Positions 41,482 through 50,023 of a stretch of 52,402 nucleotides of DNA are shown in pieces. Location: the NCBI GenBank assembly GCA_902783155.1, contig CACZPR010000026.1:1-52402 (forward strand), written 5' to 3'. The position numbers and the translations under genes are program-made. Below the pieces are notes generated by a model. That model did no database searches. It was not told where the DNA came from and saw nothing but the letters and a program-made list of their open reading frames with translations. The DNA is from an uncultured Spirochaetaceae bacterium (lineage in GTDB: Bacteria > Spirochaetota > Spirochaetia > Treponematales > Treponemataceae). The stretch's first letter is position 1. Each line of letters starts with the position of its first letter.

Positions 41482-41529
41482 GGGACTGTCCGAATATCTT
41501 TTAGATAACTTTTGGACAGCCCCATTTTT
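41482..41529 (+). terminator. Terminator of the 41024 gene
   Basis: GGGACTGTCC (41482-41491) and GGACAGCCCC (41514-41523), then ATTTTTTTT; a copy of the terminator at 38709. Confidence 0.83.
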
Positions 41530-41586
41530 TTTGTTTTTGTCTTAAGGTAGGTTTTATTTGGCATTGGAAATGGTGCAATGAAAAAA

Positions 41587-42213
41587 TCAACGTTTTTTTA
41601 TGGGAAGCTTTCTGCTGTTCCTCTGTTCCTCAATTTCCTTTTTGGTCTTTTCCAGTTCCTCGTCAGAAGGTCCTTCTCCTGCCAGATGCAAAAGTCTTCG
41701 TCCTATGGCATATAAACAGTTGTTGCTGGAATCCCATCTTTCAATGGCATTGTATTTACCGTCGATATTTGCTTCCACAAACCATGTATCCGCTCCCCTC
41801 ACGCTGACGGGAACGAGAGTCGGCTGACTGAAAAAATCTTTTTCCGTGATTAATGCGACAAGCTGCCTTACGTCTTCATCCGATACGTCAAGGGTTTTCT
41901 TTCTGATGATTTTTTTTCCGTCACCGTTTCCCTTGGTAAAATCAATCGTGCGGGAGCCTTTTGACCAGGTAAGGCTTATTACGTACCAGGAGTCGTAACC
42001 CTTTGAAATGAGCCGTACGGCATTTTTACCGTCCGGAAGCTTTTTTATTGGTTCCGATTCCATTACGTCAAATATATCGGAGTAGTTGTCGTAAACGCTG
42101 AATGACTTGGAGAGCTGGCTGTTGTAAAAGTCGCTGTCTGACAGTTTCTGTGCGAAAAGCCCTGCGGAAAACATTCCTAAAATCAAAAGCAGAATTATTT
42201 TTCTTGTTTTCAT
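41587..42213 (-). CDS. Secreted protein of unknown function
   Basis: The 208-aa product has GGAGG 6 bases before its ATG and a signal peptide (IILLLILGMFSAGLFA, cleavage before QK). The mature part has alternating strands (AVRLISKGYDSWYVISL; TWFVEANIDGKYNAIERW) and a charged helical C-terminus (EELEKTKKEIEEQRNSRK). I do not recognise a family. It is convergent with the 41024 cassette and divergent from the ATPase gene. Confidence 0.75.
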   Translation of the reverse strand: MKTRKIILLLILGMFSAGLFAQKLSDSDFYNSQLSKSFSVYDNYSDIFDVMESEPIKKLPDGKNAVRLISKGYDSWYVISLTWSKGSRTIDFTKGNGDGKKIIRKKTLDVSDEDVRQLVALITEKDFFSQPTLVPVSVRGADTWFVEANIDGKYNAIERWDSSNNCLYAIGRRLLHLAGEGPSDEELEKTKKEIEEQRNSRKLPIKKR

Positions 42214-42323
42214 TTTGCCTCCGTATTAAGCGTAAGTATATCATCGAATCCGTCAAAAGCAAATGATTTTCCAACTTCACCGGGAAAACTTACGGGAAAT
42301 CAACCTCCGTTTTTTTTATTGCC

Positions 42324-42352
42324 TTGACTTTGGGTGTGAAACGCTTTAAAAT
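42324..42352 (+). promoter_or_regulatory. Promoter of the DUF4143 ATPase gene
   Basis: TTGACT (42324-42329), 17-bp spacer, TAAAAT (42347-42352). GAGGTG and ATG at 42374 follow, which supports 42374 as the original start. Confidence 0.65.
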
Positions 42353-42373
42353 TGCCCTGACTTTGAGGTGAAA

Positions 42374-43725
42374 ATGGAAGAAAATGCCCTTACTTTAGGA
42401 TTTGACCGTAAAATCACGCAGAACTAAAAAAATGGAAATACTCTGCGAACAGAAAACCGCTTGTCCTGCGTGGTGCGCGTCAGGTGGGAAAAACGACTGC
42501 CGTAAAAAGGTTTGCCGCTGAGTTTGAGACTTTCATCTACTTGAACATGGATGTGGCGGGTGACAGACAGCTTTTTGAAAATGATTTGGGCGTAAAGGAA
42601 CTTTTTCAGATGGTCTGCTTCGAGAAAAACATTTCGCCTAAAGGAGAGACTCTTCTTTTCATCGACGAGATTCAGAATTCTGCGAATGCGGTGTCCCAGA
42701 TGCGCTATTTTTTTGAGGAGATGCCGGAGCTTTTTGTAATCAGTGCGGGTTCGCTTTTGGAAATTATGATGGACATGCACAAGATAAGTTTTCCCGTCGG
42801 TCGCGTTGAGTACCGCTACATGTTTCCACTTTGCTTTGAGGAATTCCTTGATGCCATGGAAGAGACCCAGGCACTTGAATATTACCGCCAGACTCCTCCG
42901 CCAGCGTTTGCACATAAAAAGCTTTCCAGTCTTTTCCGTCTTTACACATTTGTCGGTGGAATGCCGGAAGCACTTGCCCGCTACAAGGAGACCAGGGATT
43001 TTTTGGAAGTGGCTGCGGTCTATGAAAATCTTTTTTCGGCTTTCAAGGATGACGTAACAAAATATGCGAAGAACACGGGTGAGACTAACATTATCCGCCA
43101 TGTGATAGAAACTTCTCCGGCAGAGACAGGCAAGCGCATTACTTTTGAGAAATTCGGAAATTCCGGCTACAAGTCCAAGGAGGTGGGGAATGCCCTTCGT
43201 ACATTGGAGCGTGCGATGATTTTGTACCTGCGTTATCCTGTAACGGAATTCTCGTTGCCCTTTATGCCAGATTTGAAATTGAAGCCTCACCTTCAGTTTT
43301 TGGACTCGGGACTTTTGAATCATGCACTTGGAATCATGGGATTTTATTTCAAGGACGATTCTTTGAGCGACGTTTACAGCGGAAAACTTGCCGAGCAGAT
43401 TGTCGGTCAGGAGCTGCTTTCCAGAATGAGCCGTAAACTTGAAAAGCCCTTGTTCTGGGTGAGGGAGAAAAAACAGTCGAATGCGGAAGTTGATTTCCTT
43501 GTCGTAAAAAATACCGATGTGCTGCCGCTAGAAGTAAAAAGTGGAAAGACCGGAACCCTGCGCTCGCTTCATTCCTATATTGAAAACTCCGGCGTGAATC
43601 TTGCCGTGCGGCTTTATGACGGAGAGTATTCGGTGGAGCAGGCCGTAACACCAGCACAGAGAAAACCTTTCACCTTGGTGAATCTGCCCCTGTATCTTGC
43701 CGCAAGAGTCGGGGATTTTATATAG
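42374..43725 (+). CDS. AAA ATPase with DUF4143 domain, broken by a frameshift near codon 17
   Basis: Promoter, ribosome site (GAGGTG) and ATG at 42374 give MEENALTLGFDRKITQN and then a stop at 42425. In the neighbouring frame, LKKWKYSANRKPLVLRG continues at once into the Walker A motif GARQVGKTT and a 400-residue protein (long open frame from 42412; first GTG at 42484 lies inside Walker A, so it cannot be a working start). Family members normally start RKIT..L..WK..pnRKPL, so a one-base deletion at about 42424 explains the break. The rest is complete: Walker B LLFIDEIQN, sensor region VISAGSLLEIMM, and the DUF4143 part with GGMPEALARY, RTLERAMIL and EVDFLVVKN...PLEVKSGK. Family role is unknown. 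A sequencing error is possible. Confidence 0.8.
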
Positions 43726-43755
43726 ACGGAATGTATTTGAAATGCTGGAAAATTT

Positions 43756-43796
43756 CAGTGAGAAAAACTCACTAAAAATCAGTGAGTTAACTCACT
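43756..43796. promoter_or_regulatory. Operator array 4: two CRP-like palindromes
   Basis: Units start at 43756 (GTGAGAAAAACTCAC, one extra A) and 43780 (perfect GTGAGTTAACTCAC); pitch 24 because of the extra base. The last base is the first base of the -35 box. Confidence 0.85.
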
Positions 43797-43824
43797 GGAA
43801 TTCTTTTTTTCTTCACCTTATACT
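43796..43824 (+). promoter_or_regulatory. Promoter of the two-component operon
   Basis: TGGAAT (43796-43801) is a poor -35, then 17-bp spacer and TATACT (43819-43824). Confidence 0.68.
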
Positions 43825-43849
43825 ATAACGATTGTAAGGAAGTGAAACT

Positions 43850-44485
43850 ATGAACGAAAAGACAAAGAAGTTTTTTTTAATCTCTCTCGTGGTGATTGTC
43901 GCGGGCGTTCTTGATTTTTTTACGGAGACTCTTTTTCAGGAAGTGCTGCACGCGCCTTTTTTCTTTGACATGATTTTTGCAATGGCAGTCCTTTTTGTTT
44001 ATGGCCCCATCGCGTCAATGTTCGTCTATGTCGTGAACGTCACGATTGTCTGCATAAAGATGAAAATCACTTACGGCTCCATGGATTTTGTCTACCTCTA
44101 TTCGCTTTCCGCATTCGCAATTATTTTTATTACCTGGCTCTTTGTGCGCAAAAAGAAAAACCTCAAGAAGAGCGTCAACTTCACATTCATCTACATCCTT
44201 ACGGCAAGCGTCTGTGCGGCCCTTTGCAGCTGCGTCATCTCGGGACTGATTAATTTCTTCGCCTACAATATGAGCGCACGGAGCCTTGATGTGGAAAAAA
44301 TCATCTTCGCATTTACCGGGGAACAGCTTGGTGTTCTTGCCTCAAGCATTCTGGGCCGCATCCCAATTACGGTTCTGGACAGGATTATCACCACATTCGC
44401 AGGGTTTGGCCTTTCGATTCTGTATACTAAACTTTTGTATAGATGGGGGGGGTACATCAGTAACCCTAGTGACGATAAAAAATGA
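43850..44485 (+). CDS. Membrane protein cotranscribed with a two-component system
   Basis: Ribosome site AAGGAAG. The 211-aa protein has five or six hydrophobic helices and short loops. The early segment FFFDMIFAMAVLFVYGPIASMF, in part, recalls the second helix of ECF-transporter S components and of related membrane sensor domains, where a Gly-Pro follows an Asp-led helix; the likeness is weak. Its stop overlaps the start of the histidine kinase gene (ATGA), so translation is coupled. That suggests it is the membrane sensor or a partner of the kinase. It is first in the operon controlled by operator array 4. Confidence 0.75.
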   Translation: MNEKTKKFFLISLVVIVAGVLDFFTETLFQEVLHAPFFFDMIFAMAVLFVYGPIASMFVYVVNVTIVCIKMKITYGSMDFVYLYSLSAFAIIFITWLFVRKKKNLKKSVNFTFIYILTASVCAALCSCVISGLINFFAYNMSARSLDVEKIIFAFTGEQLGVLASSILGRIPITVLDRIITTFAGFGLSILYTKLLYRWGGYISNPSDDKK

Positions 44486-45675
44486 ACATGAAAAAATTTC
44501 CCCTCATCCTTATGATTCTCGTTTTGCTTTTCACACTCGTGTGCTGCACAAAAAAAATCGAAGAGGAATTCTATGACTCAAAGGTCCTCTATCTTGCGTG
44601 GAAGAATTTTAACGACAGAAAAGATGCCGCTTCATGTATAAACTTTATTAAGAAACTTGAAAAATTCGAGCCGGATTCATTCGAGGCATATCCTGAACTT
44701 CGTGCGCAGTCGGATGGGCTGATAAAAACCTGTCTTGATGAGTCCAGAAAAATTCTTTCTCTGATTGAAGATGGCGAGCAGGATTCGATTTTGATTTACG
44801 AGTCCGGACGGAAAATAAACCTGAGTATGCTGACGTATCTCTACAACCAGAATTATGCTCTGGAGGGATCCCACCAAAAACTTTTCGACTATTTTATATG
44901 GCTTATTGTTGTCATCGTTTTGGCCAGCGTGATTCTCATTTTTCTGAACATGCAGGAAGTCAAAAAGCGTGACAAAATCATCTACAATTCGGAACAGTTT
45001 CTGCGCCACTCTATTGAAGTCCAGGAAGCGGAACGCCGCCGCATTTCCCTTGAACTCCATGACACGGTTGCCCAGAGTATGCGCTATGTTTCCCTGCTTG
45101 CTGAAAATCTTTCGGACAAAGAGGCTGCCGCAAAAATCATAAGGACCCAGAACCAGAACATCGATGACATCCGTAAGCTCTGCTACAATCTTACTCCACC
45201 GGCAATCTCCGGCGAAAACCTGATTGGCTCGCTTGAGCTTTTGGGTAAGAAAACTTTTGACGGAGCGGGAGATGATTTTGAACTGCGCATAGTCTCGGAG
45301 GATTCAATCGATTTTTCCGTCTGCAACAATTCTCAGCTGATGAACATTTATCGAATTGTGCAGGAGGCTTTCCAGAACATCCAGAAACATGCGGGCGCAA
45401 ACGAAGTGACTGTACTTTTCAAAAAAATTTCTCCAGAGAATTTGAATGGCAGCTCAAAACAGAAGCTTTCTGTCGGATTAAAAATCATAATCTCTGACGA
45501 TGGACGGGGAATGAGCGGGGAGATGGTGGACCAGATTAACAACGGAATTTTCACGAACATAAAGAACTTTCATTTTGGAATAAGAAATATAGTTGAACGC
45601 GCCCAGCTTTTGGGTGGCACTGTTGTATATCGTTCTGAGCCGGATTGCGGAACCCAGGTTACGATTATCGTATGA
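44482..45675 (+). CDS. NarL-type sensor histidine kinase
   Basis: The 397-aa protein has an N-terminal membrane segment (about 5-20), an extracytoplasmic helical domain of about 110 residues, a second membrane helix (about 136-156), then a HisKA_3 dimerisation domain with the phospho-accepting His193 in RRISLELHDTVAQSM, and an ATPase domain (N box RIVQEAFQNIQKHAGA, G1 box ISDDGRGM, G2 box HFGIRNIVERA). It overlaps the upstream membrane-protein gene by four bases and is 30 bases from the response regulator gene. This gives a complete NarL/DesK-type system under control of operator array 4. The stimulus is unknown. Confidence 0.93.
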   Translation: MNMKKFPLILMILVLLFTLVCCTKKIEEEFYDSKVLYLAWKNFNDRKDAASCINFIKKLEKFEPDSFEAYPELRAQSDGLIKTCLDESRKILSLIEDGEQDSILIYESGRKINLSMLTYLYNQNYALEGSHQKLFDYFIWLIVVIVLASVILIFLNMQEVKKRDKIIYNSEQFLRHSIEVQEAERRRISLELHDTVAQSMRYVSLLAENLSDKEAAAKIIRTQNQNIDDIRKLCYNLTPPAISGENLIGSLELLGKKTFDGAGDDFELRIVSEDSIDFSVCNNSQLMNIYRIVQEAFQNIQKHAGANEVTVLFKKISPENLNGSSKQKLSVGLKIIISDDGRGMSGEMVDQINNGIFTNIKNFHFGIRNIVERAQLLGGTVVYRSEPDCGTQVTIIV

Positions 45676-45705
45676 CATATAAAAAATGGTTGGATGGCGG
45701 AAAAA

Positions 45706-46326
45706 ATGAAAAAGACTTTTTATATTGTTGATGACCACGAGATGCTTCGCGAAGGAACAAAGGGCTGGTTCGTATCACATTCGGACTGGAGCTGCGTCGG
45801 TGATGCCGCAAATCATGAGGCTGCCTATTCTGATTTTGAACGCATGGCAAAAAAAGATTCCCTCCCCTTTATCCTGATTTGTGACCTGAACTTTTTTGGT
45901 GAAAATACCGGCTTTGACTTTATGAAAAAAATTCACGACCTCTATCCCGCCGTGAAAATAATCGTGTACTCAATGTTTTTTGCAGGGGGCATGGTTCAGA
46001 ACGCAATCAAAAATGGGGCGAGCGGATATGTTTCCAAAAATGCAAGCTGCGACGATTTGCTTAAGTGCATGGAAAAAAGTTTTTCCGGAGAAGATTTCAT
46101 TCAGGAAGAACTGCAGCCGAATCTTATAAAATACAGCAAGCTGACAGATGCACTGACCCGCCGTGAAAGAGAAGTTATGGAACTGATTTTGCAGCGGCAC
46201 TCCAACGATGAAATTGCAAACATTCTTAACATAAAAAAACGCGCCGTTGAAAATTACATTTCCCTTATCTACGAAAAGACCGGAGTAAACGACCGTGCGG
46301 AACTTGTTGTGAGGTATGGTGGCTAA
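45706..46326 (+). CDS. NarL/LuxR-family response regulator
   Basis: Partner of the preceding histidine kinase. The 206-aa protein has a receiver domain (YIVDDHEML acidic pair; probable phospho-acceptor Asp60 in LICDLNFFG; switch Lys in GYVSKNAS) and a C-terminal LuxR HTH (LTRREREVMELILQRHSND, then AVENYISLIYEKTGVNDRAEL). ATG at 45706 is chosen because GGCGGA is just upstream; 45694 is an in-frame alternative. DNA targets are unknown. The operators in this region are palindromes of CRP type rather than the short heptamers of NarL, but regulation of the operon by its own product is possible. Confidence 0.93.
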   Translation: MKKTFYIVDDHEMLREGTKGWFVSHSDWSCVGDAANHEAAYSDFERMAKKDSLPFILICDLNFFGENTGFDFMKKIHDLYPAVKIIVYSMFFAGGMVQNAIKNGASGYVSKNASCDDLLKCMEKSFSGEDFIQEELQPNLIKYSKLTDALTRREREVMELILQRHSNDEIANILNIKKRAVENYISLIYEKTGVNDRAELVVRYGG

Positions 46327-46340
46327 AAAAAAGCGCACTT

Positions 46341-48152
46341 CTACACAATATAATTTTGTGCCTGCCTGTCGAACATCTCGCGGTATCTTCCGTTCAGCTG
46401 CATAAGCTCGTCGTGGGTGCCGTGTTCCTTTATCGTTCCGTGCTCAAAAAGATAGATTCTGTCCGCCATTCTTGTCGTGGAAAGTCTGTGCGAAATAAAA
46501 ATGATTGTGTCGTTTTTCGCGTTCTCTATCAGATTTTTATTCAGCTTGTATTCCGAAACAGGATCCAGTGCCGAAGACGGTTCATCGAGTATTGAAATCG
46601 TCCGCTCTCCGTCGTTCGCAAATATTCTGGAGATTGCAATTTTTTGGCTTTCGCCGCCGGAAAGATTCGTTCCCTCCTCGTTGAATTCTTTTGTCAGCTG
46701 CGTGTTGATTCCGTTCGGGAGCTTGGAGAGTTTTTTCCCGAAATCTGCTTTTTCAAGAGCCGCAATTATTTTTTTACTGTCGCTTTCCGTAGCTTTGTGC
46801 ATCAGAACGTTTTCGGCAATGGACGCGGCATAAATATTGTAGTCCTGAAACACCGCACCGATTTTTTTTCTGTATTCATCCGTCGCATATTCACGGATAT
46901 CGTGTCCGCCATATTTTATGCTTCCGTCCGTAACGTCGTAGAGGCGCATCAGAAGTTTTACGAATGTGGTTTTTCCCGCACCGTTTTCTCCGACAATCGC
47001 AATTTTTTCTCCCGGATTGATTGTCAAAGAAATTCCCTCCAGCGTATTTTTTTCGGAATTGGGATATCTGAAACCCATGTTTTCAAGTACGAGCGGCTGC
47101 GACTCTTTGGCCGGCACAAGACCTTCCGCTTTTTCGATTGCAGGTTTGTAGTCAAGCATGATTCTGAATTTTTCCGCATACTGACCAATCTGCTGAAAAT
47201 CCACAAGGCAAAAATTTATTTCGTTCAGATTTCCCCTTATGTAGTTCGACGCATTGTTTGCCGATGCAACATCTCCAAGTGCAATTGATTTTAAAACCAA
47301 TGCAAGATATCCAAGATATGCCGGAACAGCAAAAAATGAAAACACAGTAAAAACAGAGACCCAGTTCAAAATTGAAATCCATGTGAGAGCGGGAGCGTAT
47401 TTTTTTCCTGCGTTTATTGATTCGTCCAGAGCCTCGTCAAATTGATTTCGGAGCGGAACTTTTACATCGGTCAGCTTACATTCCTTTGCGTACTCCGGTT
47501 GATAAAAAACCCGTTTTGAATAGTCAGCCTTCCGCAACGCTTTTTTGTTCGCAATGTCCCACTGATATTCAAGACGCTCGATTTTAAATCTGGTGAGAAG
47601 ATTGATTGTGAAACCTGCGACAGGAAAAATGGCAAGCACCGGGTTGATGCTGAAAACCATCGTGGAGGCAATGACGAGTGCCACAATGCCGCCAAGTATT
47701 TTGCTCACAATCGTTACGGATTTTTCTATCATGGCATCGGCGTTGTTTGCGACAATCACATAAGTGTCGTAGTAGTCGGGATTGTCGTAATAAATCAAAT
47801 CCATGCGGCTGTTCTTTTTAATAAGGTCGCGCTGGATGATTCCGCTTAGTTTTATCATCTTTGCCTTTGACCATTCGTCTATCATTTCGTTTGTCCAGTG
47901 CCGGCAGGAGACCAAAACAAATGAGATGCCAAGGACAATCAGTATTTGCGTAAAACTTGCATTTCCCATCAGCCCGCTTATTATCATTCTCAAAACAAAT
48001 GTGTCGTTGACTGCGCGCAAAGTTTTTGAAAGAACGTACAGAAAAATGATTTTCAAAACAAGAGGCCTGTCGTAATGTGCCGCATATCTAATCATAAAGA
48101 CCGTGTTCTGTATCATGCGTTTTACAGAAACTGTATTTTCTTTCTTACTCAT
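46341..48152 (-). CDS. ABC exporter subunit (fused membrane and ATPase domains), B half
   Basis: The start at 48152 (MSKKENTVSV) has GGAGG upstream; the open frame reaches 48230 but only inside the previous gene. The 603-aa protein has a six-helix membrane domain (about 30-330) and an ATPase domain with Walker A GENGAGKTT, signature LSGGESQKIAISR, Walker B ISILDEPSSALDP and switch His in FISHRLSTTRMADR. All catalytic residues look intact. It overlaps the preceding exporter gene by eight bases, so the two form a heterodimer. Related pairs export peptides or drugs; no precursor peptide or modification gene was found beside it. Confidence 0.92.
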   Translation of the reverse strand: MSKKENTVSVKRMIQNTVFMIRYAAHYDRPLVLKIIFLYVLSKTLRAVNDTFVLRMIISGLMGNASFTQILIVLGISFVLVSCRHWTNEMIDEWSKAKMIKLSGIIQRDLIKKNSRMDLIYYDNPDYYDTYVIVANNADAMIEKSVTIVSKILGGIVALVIASTMVFSINPVLAIFPVAGFTINLLTRFKIERLEYQWDIANKKALRKADYSKRVFYQPEYAKECKLTDVKVPLRNQFDEALDESINAGKKYAPALTWISILNWVSVFTVFSFFAVPAYLGYLALVLKSIALGDVASANNASNYIRGNLNEINFCLVDFQQIGQYAEKFRIMLDYKPAIEKAEGLVPAKESQPLVLENMGFRYPNSEKNTLEGISLTINPGEKIAIVGENGAGKTTFVKLLMRLYDVTDGSIKYGGHDIREYATDEYRKKIGAVFQDYNIYAASIAENVLMHKATESDSKKIIAALEKADFGKKLSKLPNGINTQLTKEFNEEGTNLSGGESQKIAISRIFANDGERTISILDEPSSALDPVSEYKLNKNLIENAKNDTIIFISHRLSTTRMADRIYLFEHGTIKEHGTHDELMQLNGRYREMFDRQAQNYIV

Positions 48153-49971
48153 AATAAGCCTCCGCACCCTTGAGCATTTCTTCGGGGATGCTTTCCTGAT
48201 AGTTTTCCGCCTGAAGCATAAACATTTCATGGTAGAATCCGTTCAGAGCCATAAGCTCATCGTGGGTTCCGCGCTCAACAATTTTTCCGTCCTTCATCAA
48301 AAATATTTTGTCCGCCATTCTTGCTGATGAAAGCCTGTGCGAAATGAACACGACACCTTTTCCTTCCGAAAGTTTCATCATGTTGTTGTACATGTTGTAT
48401 TCTGCAAGCGGATCCAGAGCGGATGAAGGCTCGTCAAGAATCACCATGTCTGGATTTTGTGCGAAGACCCTTGCGATTGCAATTTTTTGTGCCTGACCGC
48501 CGGACGGAACGAATCCGCTTTCATCAAACTCACGGCTGATTACTGTGTCTAGTCCGTTAGTAAGTCCACGGTGGTTTATATCGAACTGTGCGTTCAAAAG
48601 AGCCTCACGAACTTTTTCATAATCACTTTCATTTTCCGGCCTGCGCATAAGGACGTTTTCCGAAAGAGTCATTGCAAACACCTGCAGATCCTGAAACACG
48701 GTTCCGAATCTTTTTCTGTATGAGTCCAAATCAATTTCGTTTATGTCGATTCCGTTGATTAAAATTTTTCCGTCATCGACAGGGTAGAGTCCCATAACTA
48801 ATTTTATGAGCGTTGTTTTTCCCGCACCGTTGTATCCGACGACCGCAAGTTTTTCACCCTTGTTCCATTTGAAACTCATGTCCTCGATTGTCGCCTTCTC
48901 TGCACCCGGATATGTGAACGTAAGATTGCAAAGCTCCACCGAAACAATTTCATCGATAATTGTTTTTTGCTTTTTTTCTTCTCTGTCCTGCTCCAAAAAA
49001 TCTTCAAGGTTCTGGAACAGCTTTGACTCGTTGCTTATGAAGATTCTGTTTTCGACTGCGGCTTTGAGCTGGTCTGTTGAAAATGCCATTGCCGTAATCA
49101 TTGCTACATAGCTTGAAAGGTCGGTGACATTTCCGTACTTGACTTTGAACGCGACATAAAGGTATGCGAAAATTCCTGCGAGTATGGAATAGCTTCCCTT
49201 CATCAAAAATGCATAGAAAGCAGATTTCATTCTGTATTTCAACGAGACGCGCTCCATACTGTTTACGGCCTTCTCCTGCTTTTCAAGCATCAGCGAGTTG
49301 ATGTCGAAAAGCCGCACTTCCGCCGCATATTTTTTTTCGTAGTAGACACGTTTTACATAATCAGCAATTCGTTTGTCGCGTGTTATGTTTTTTTCTCTGT
49401 CATAATTTGCCTTTGCGTTTTTCTTTCCAAAATACAGGCTCACAAAAATTGGAATCACCATGAAAATGAGAAGAGCGGGATCCACAGTCACCACAATTAC
49501 AAGAGACATTATCGTTGAAAAAATGTTTCCAATGAACACTCCTGTTTTGATTGCAATGTTTATTGAGCTTTCAACGCATCTGTCCAAGGCACGCGCATAC
49601 CGGTCGTAAAAATCCGGGGACTCAAAATCCTTTAGCTCCAGTCGGTCCGAAATGTCCATCACGCGGTGGAAAATCTGCCGGTAGATTTCGGGGGTCTTTA
49701 TTTTTCTGTATGCCTCGTACCATCCGCAGATAAAATGGATTACGACATGGAGGGAGCAGGCAACAATCAAAAACCACAACAGATTTTTGTACGATATGTT
49801 TCTTTCGATGCAGTTGAAAATATATTTCGTGAGATACACAAAAAAGAAAACATAGAAAACCTGTTCTATAGAATTTTTGAACAGAGTAAAAATCAAAAGT
49901 TTTTTATCTGCCTTCCATACTTGCTTTAGCGCGTACATCAGATTTTTTAGCGGCGTGTGTTTTTTTTTCAT
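48145..49971 (-). CDS. ABC exporter subunit (fused membrane and ATPase domains), A half
   Basis: The 608-aa protein has a membrane domain with about six helices (20-330) and an ATPase domain with Walker A GYNGAGKTT, signature PSGGQAQKIAIARV (Pro in place of the usual Leu), Walker B MVILDEPSSALDP and the switch His in ISHRLSSARMADK. It precedes and overlaps the second subunit and is therefore the other half of a heterodimer. It starts 52 bases downstream of the higA stop; a poor ribosome site (GGAAAA) is all that is visible. Substrate unknown. The altered signature motif may make the pair functionally asymmetric, as in many heterodimeric exporters. Confidence 0.92.
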   Translation of the reverse strand: MKKKHTPLKNLMYALKQVWKADKKLLIFTLFKNSIEQVFYVFFFVYLTKYIFNCIERNISYKNLLWFLIVACSLHVVIHFICGWYEAYRKIKTPEIYRQIFHRVMDISDRLELKDFESPDFYDRYARALDRCVESSINIAIKTGVFIGNIFSTIMSLVIVVTVDPALLIFMVIPIFVSLYFGKKNAKANYDREKNITRDKRIADYVKRVYYEKKYAAEVRLFDINSLMLEKQEKAVNSMERVSLKYRMKSAFYAFLMKGSYSILAGIFAYLYVAFKVKYGNVTDLSSYVAMITAMAFSTDQLKAAVENRIFISNESKLFQNLEDFLEQDREEKKQKTIIDEIVSVELCNLTFTYPGAEKATIEDMSFKWNKGEKLAVVGYNGAGKTTLIKLVMGLYPVDDGKILINGIDINEIDLDSYRKRFGTVFQDLQVFAMTLSENVLMRRPENESDYEKVREALLNAQFDINHRGLTNGLDTVISREFDESGFVPSGGQAQKIAIARVFAQNPDMVILDEPSSALDPLAEYNMYNNMMKLSEGKGVVFISHRLSSARMADKIFLMKDGKIVERGTHDELMALNGFYHEMFMLQAENYQESIPEEMLKGAEAYYE

Positions 49972-50023
49972 ATTATTTTTCCAAATGTCAGTTGTTTAAG
50001 ATGTTGTTGTGCAGAACTGCATG

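Noticed and set aside
42420..42440. Programmed -1 frameshifting at the A7 tract of the ATPase gene
   Set aside because: The stop codon comes before the A-run, so slippage on the A-run cannot bypass it, and no X-XXY-YYZ motif precedes the stop.
42484..42486. GTG at 42484 as the true start of the DUF4143 ATPase
   Set aside because: It lies inside the Walker A motif and has no ribosome site; the family start lies upstream in a frame broken by an indel.
46341..49971. RiPP/bacteriocin cluster around the ABC exporter pair
   Set aside because: No small Gly-Gly leader peptide, modification enzyme or peptidase domain is visible nearby.
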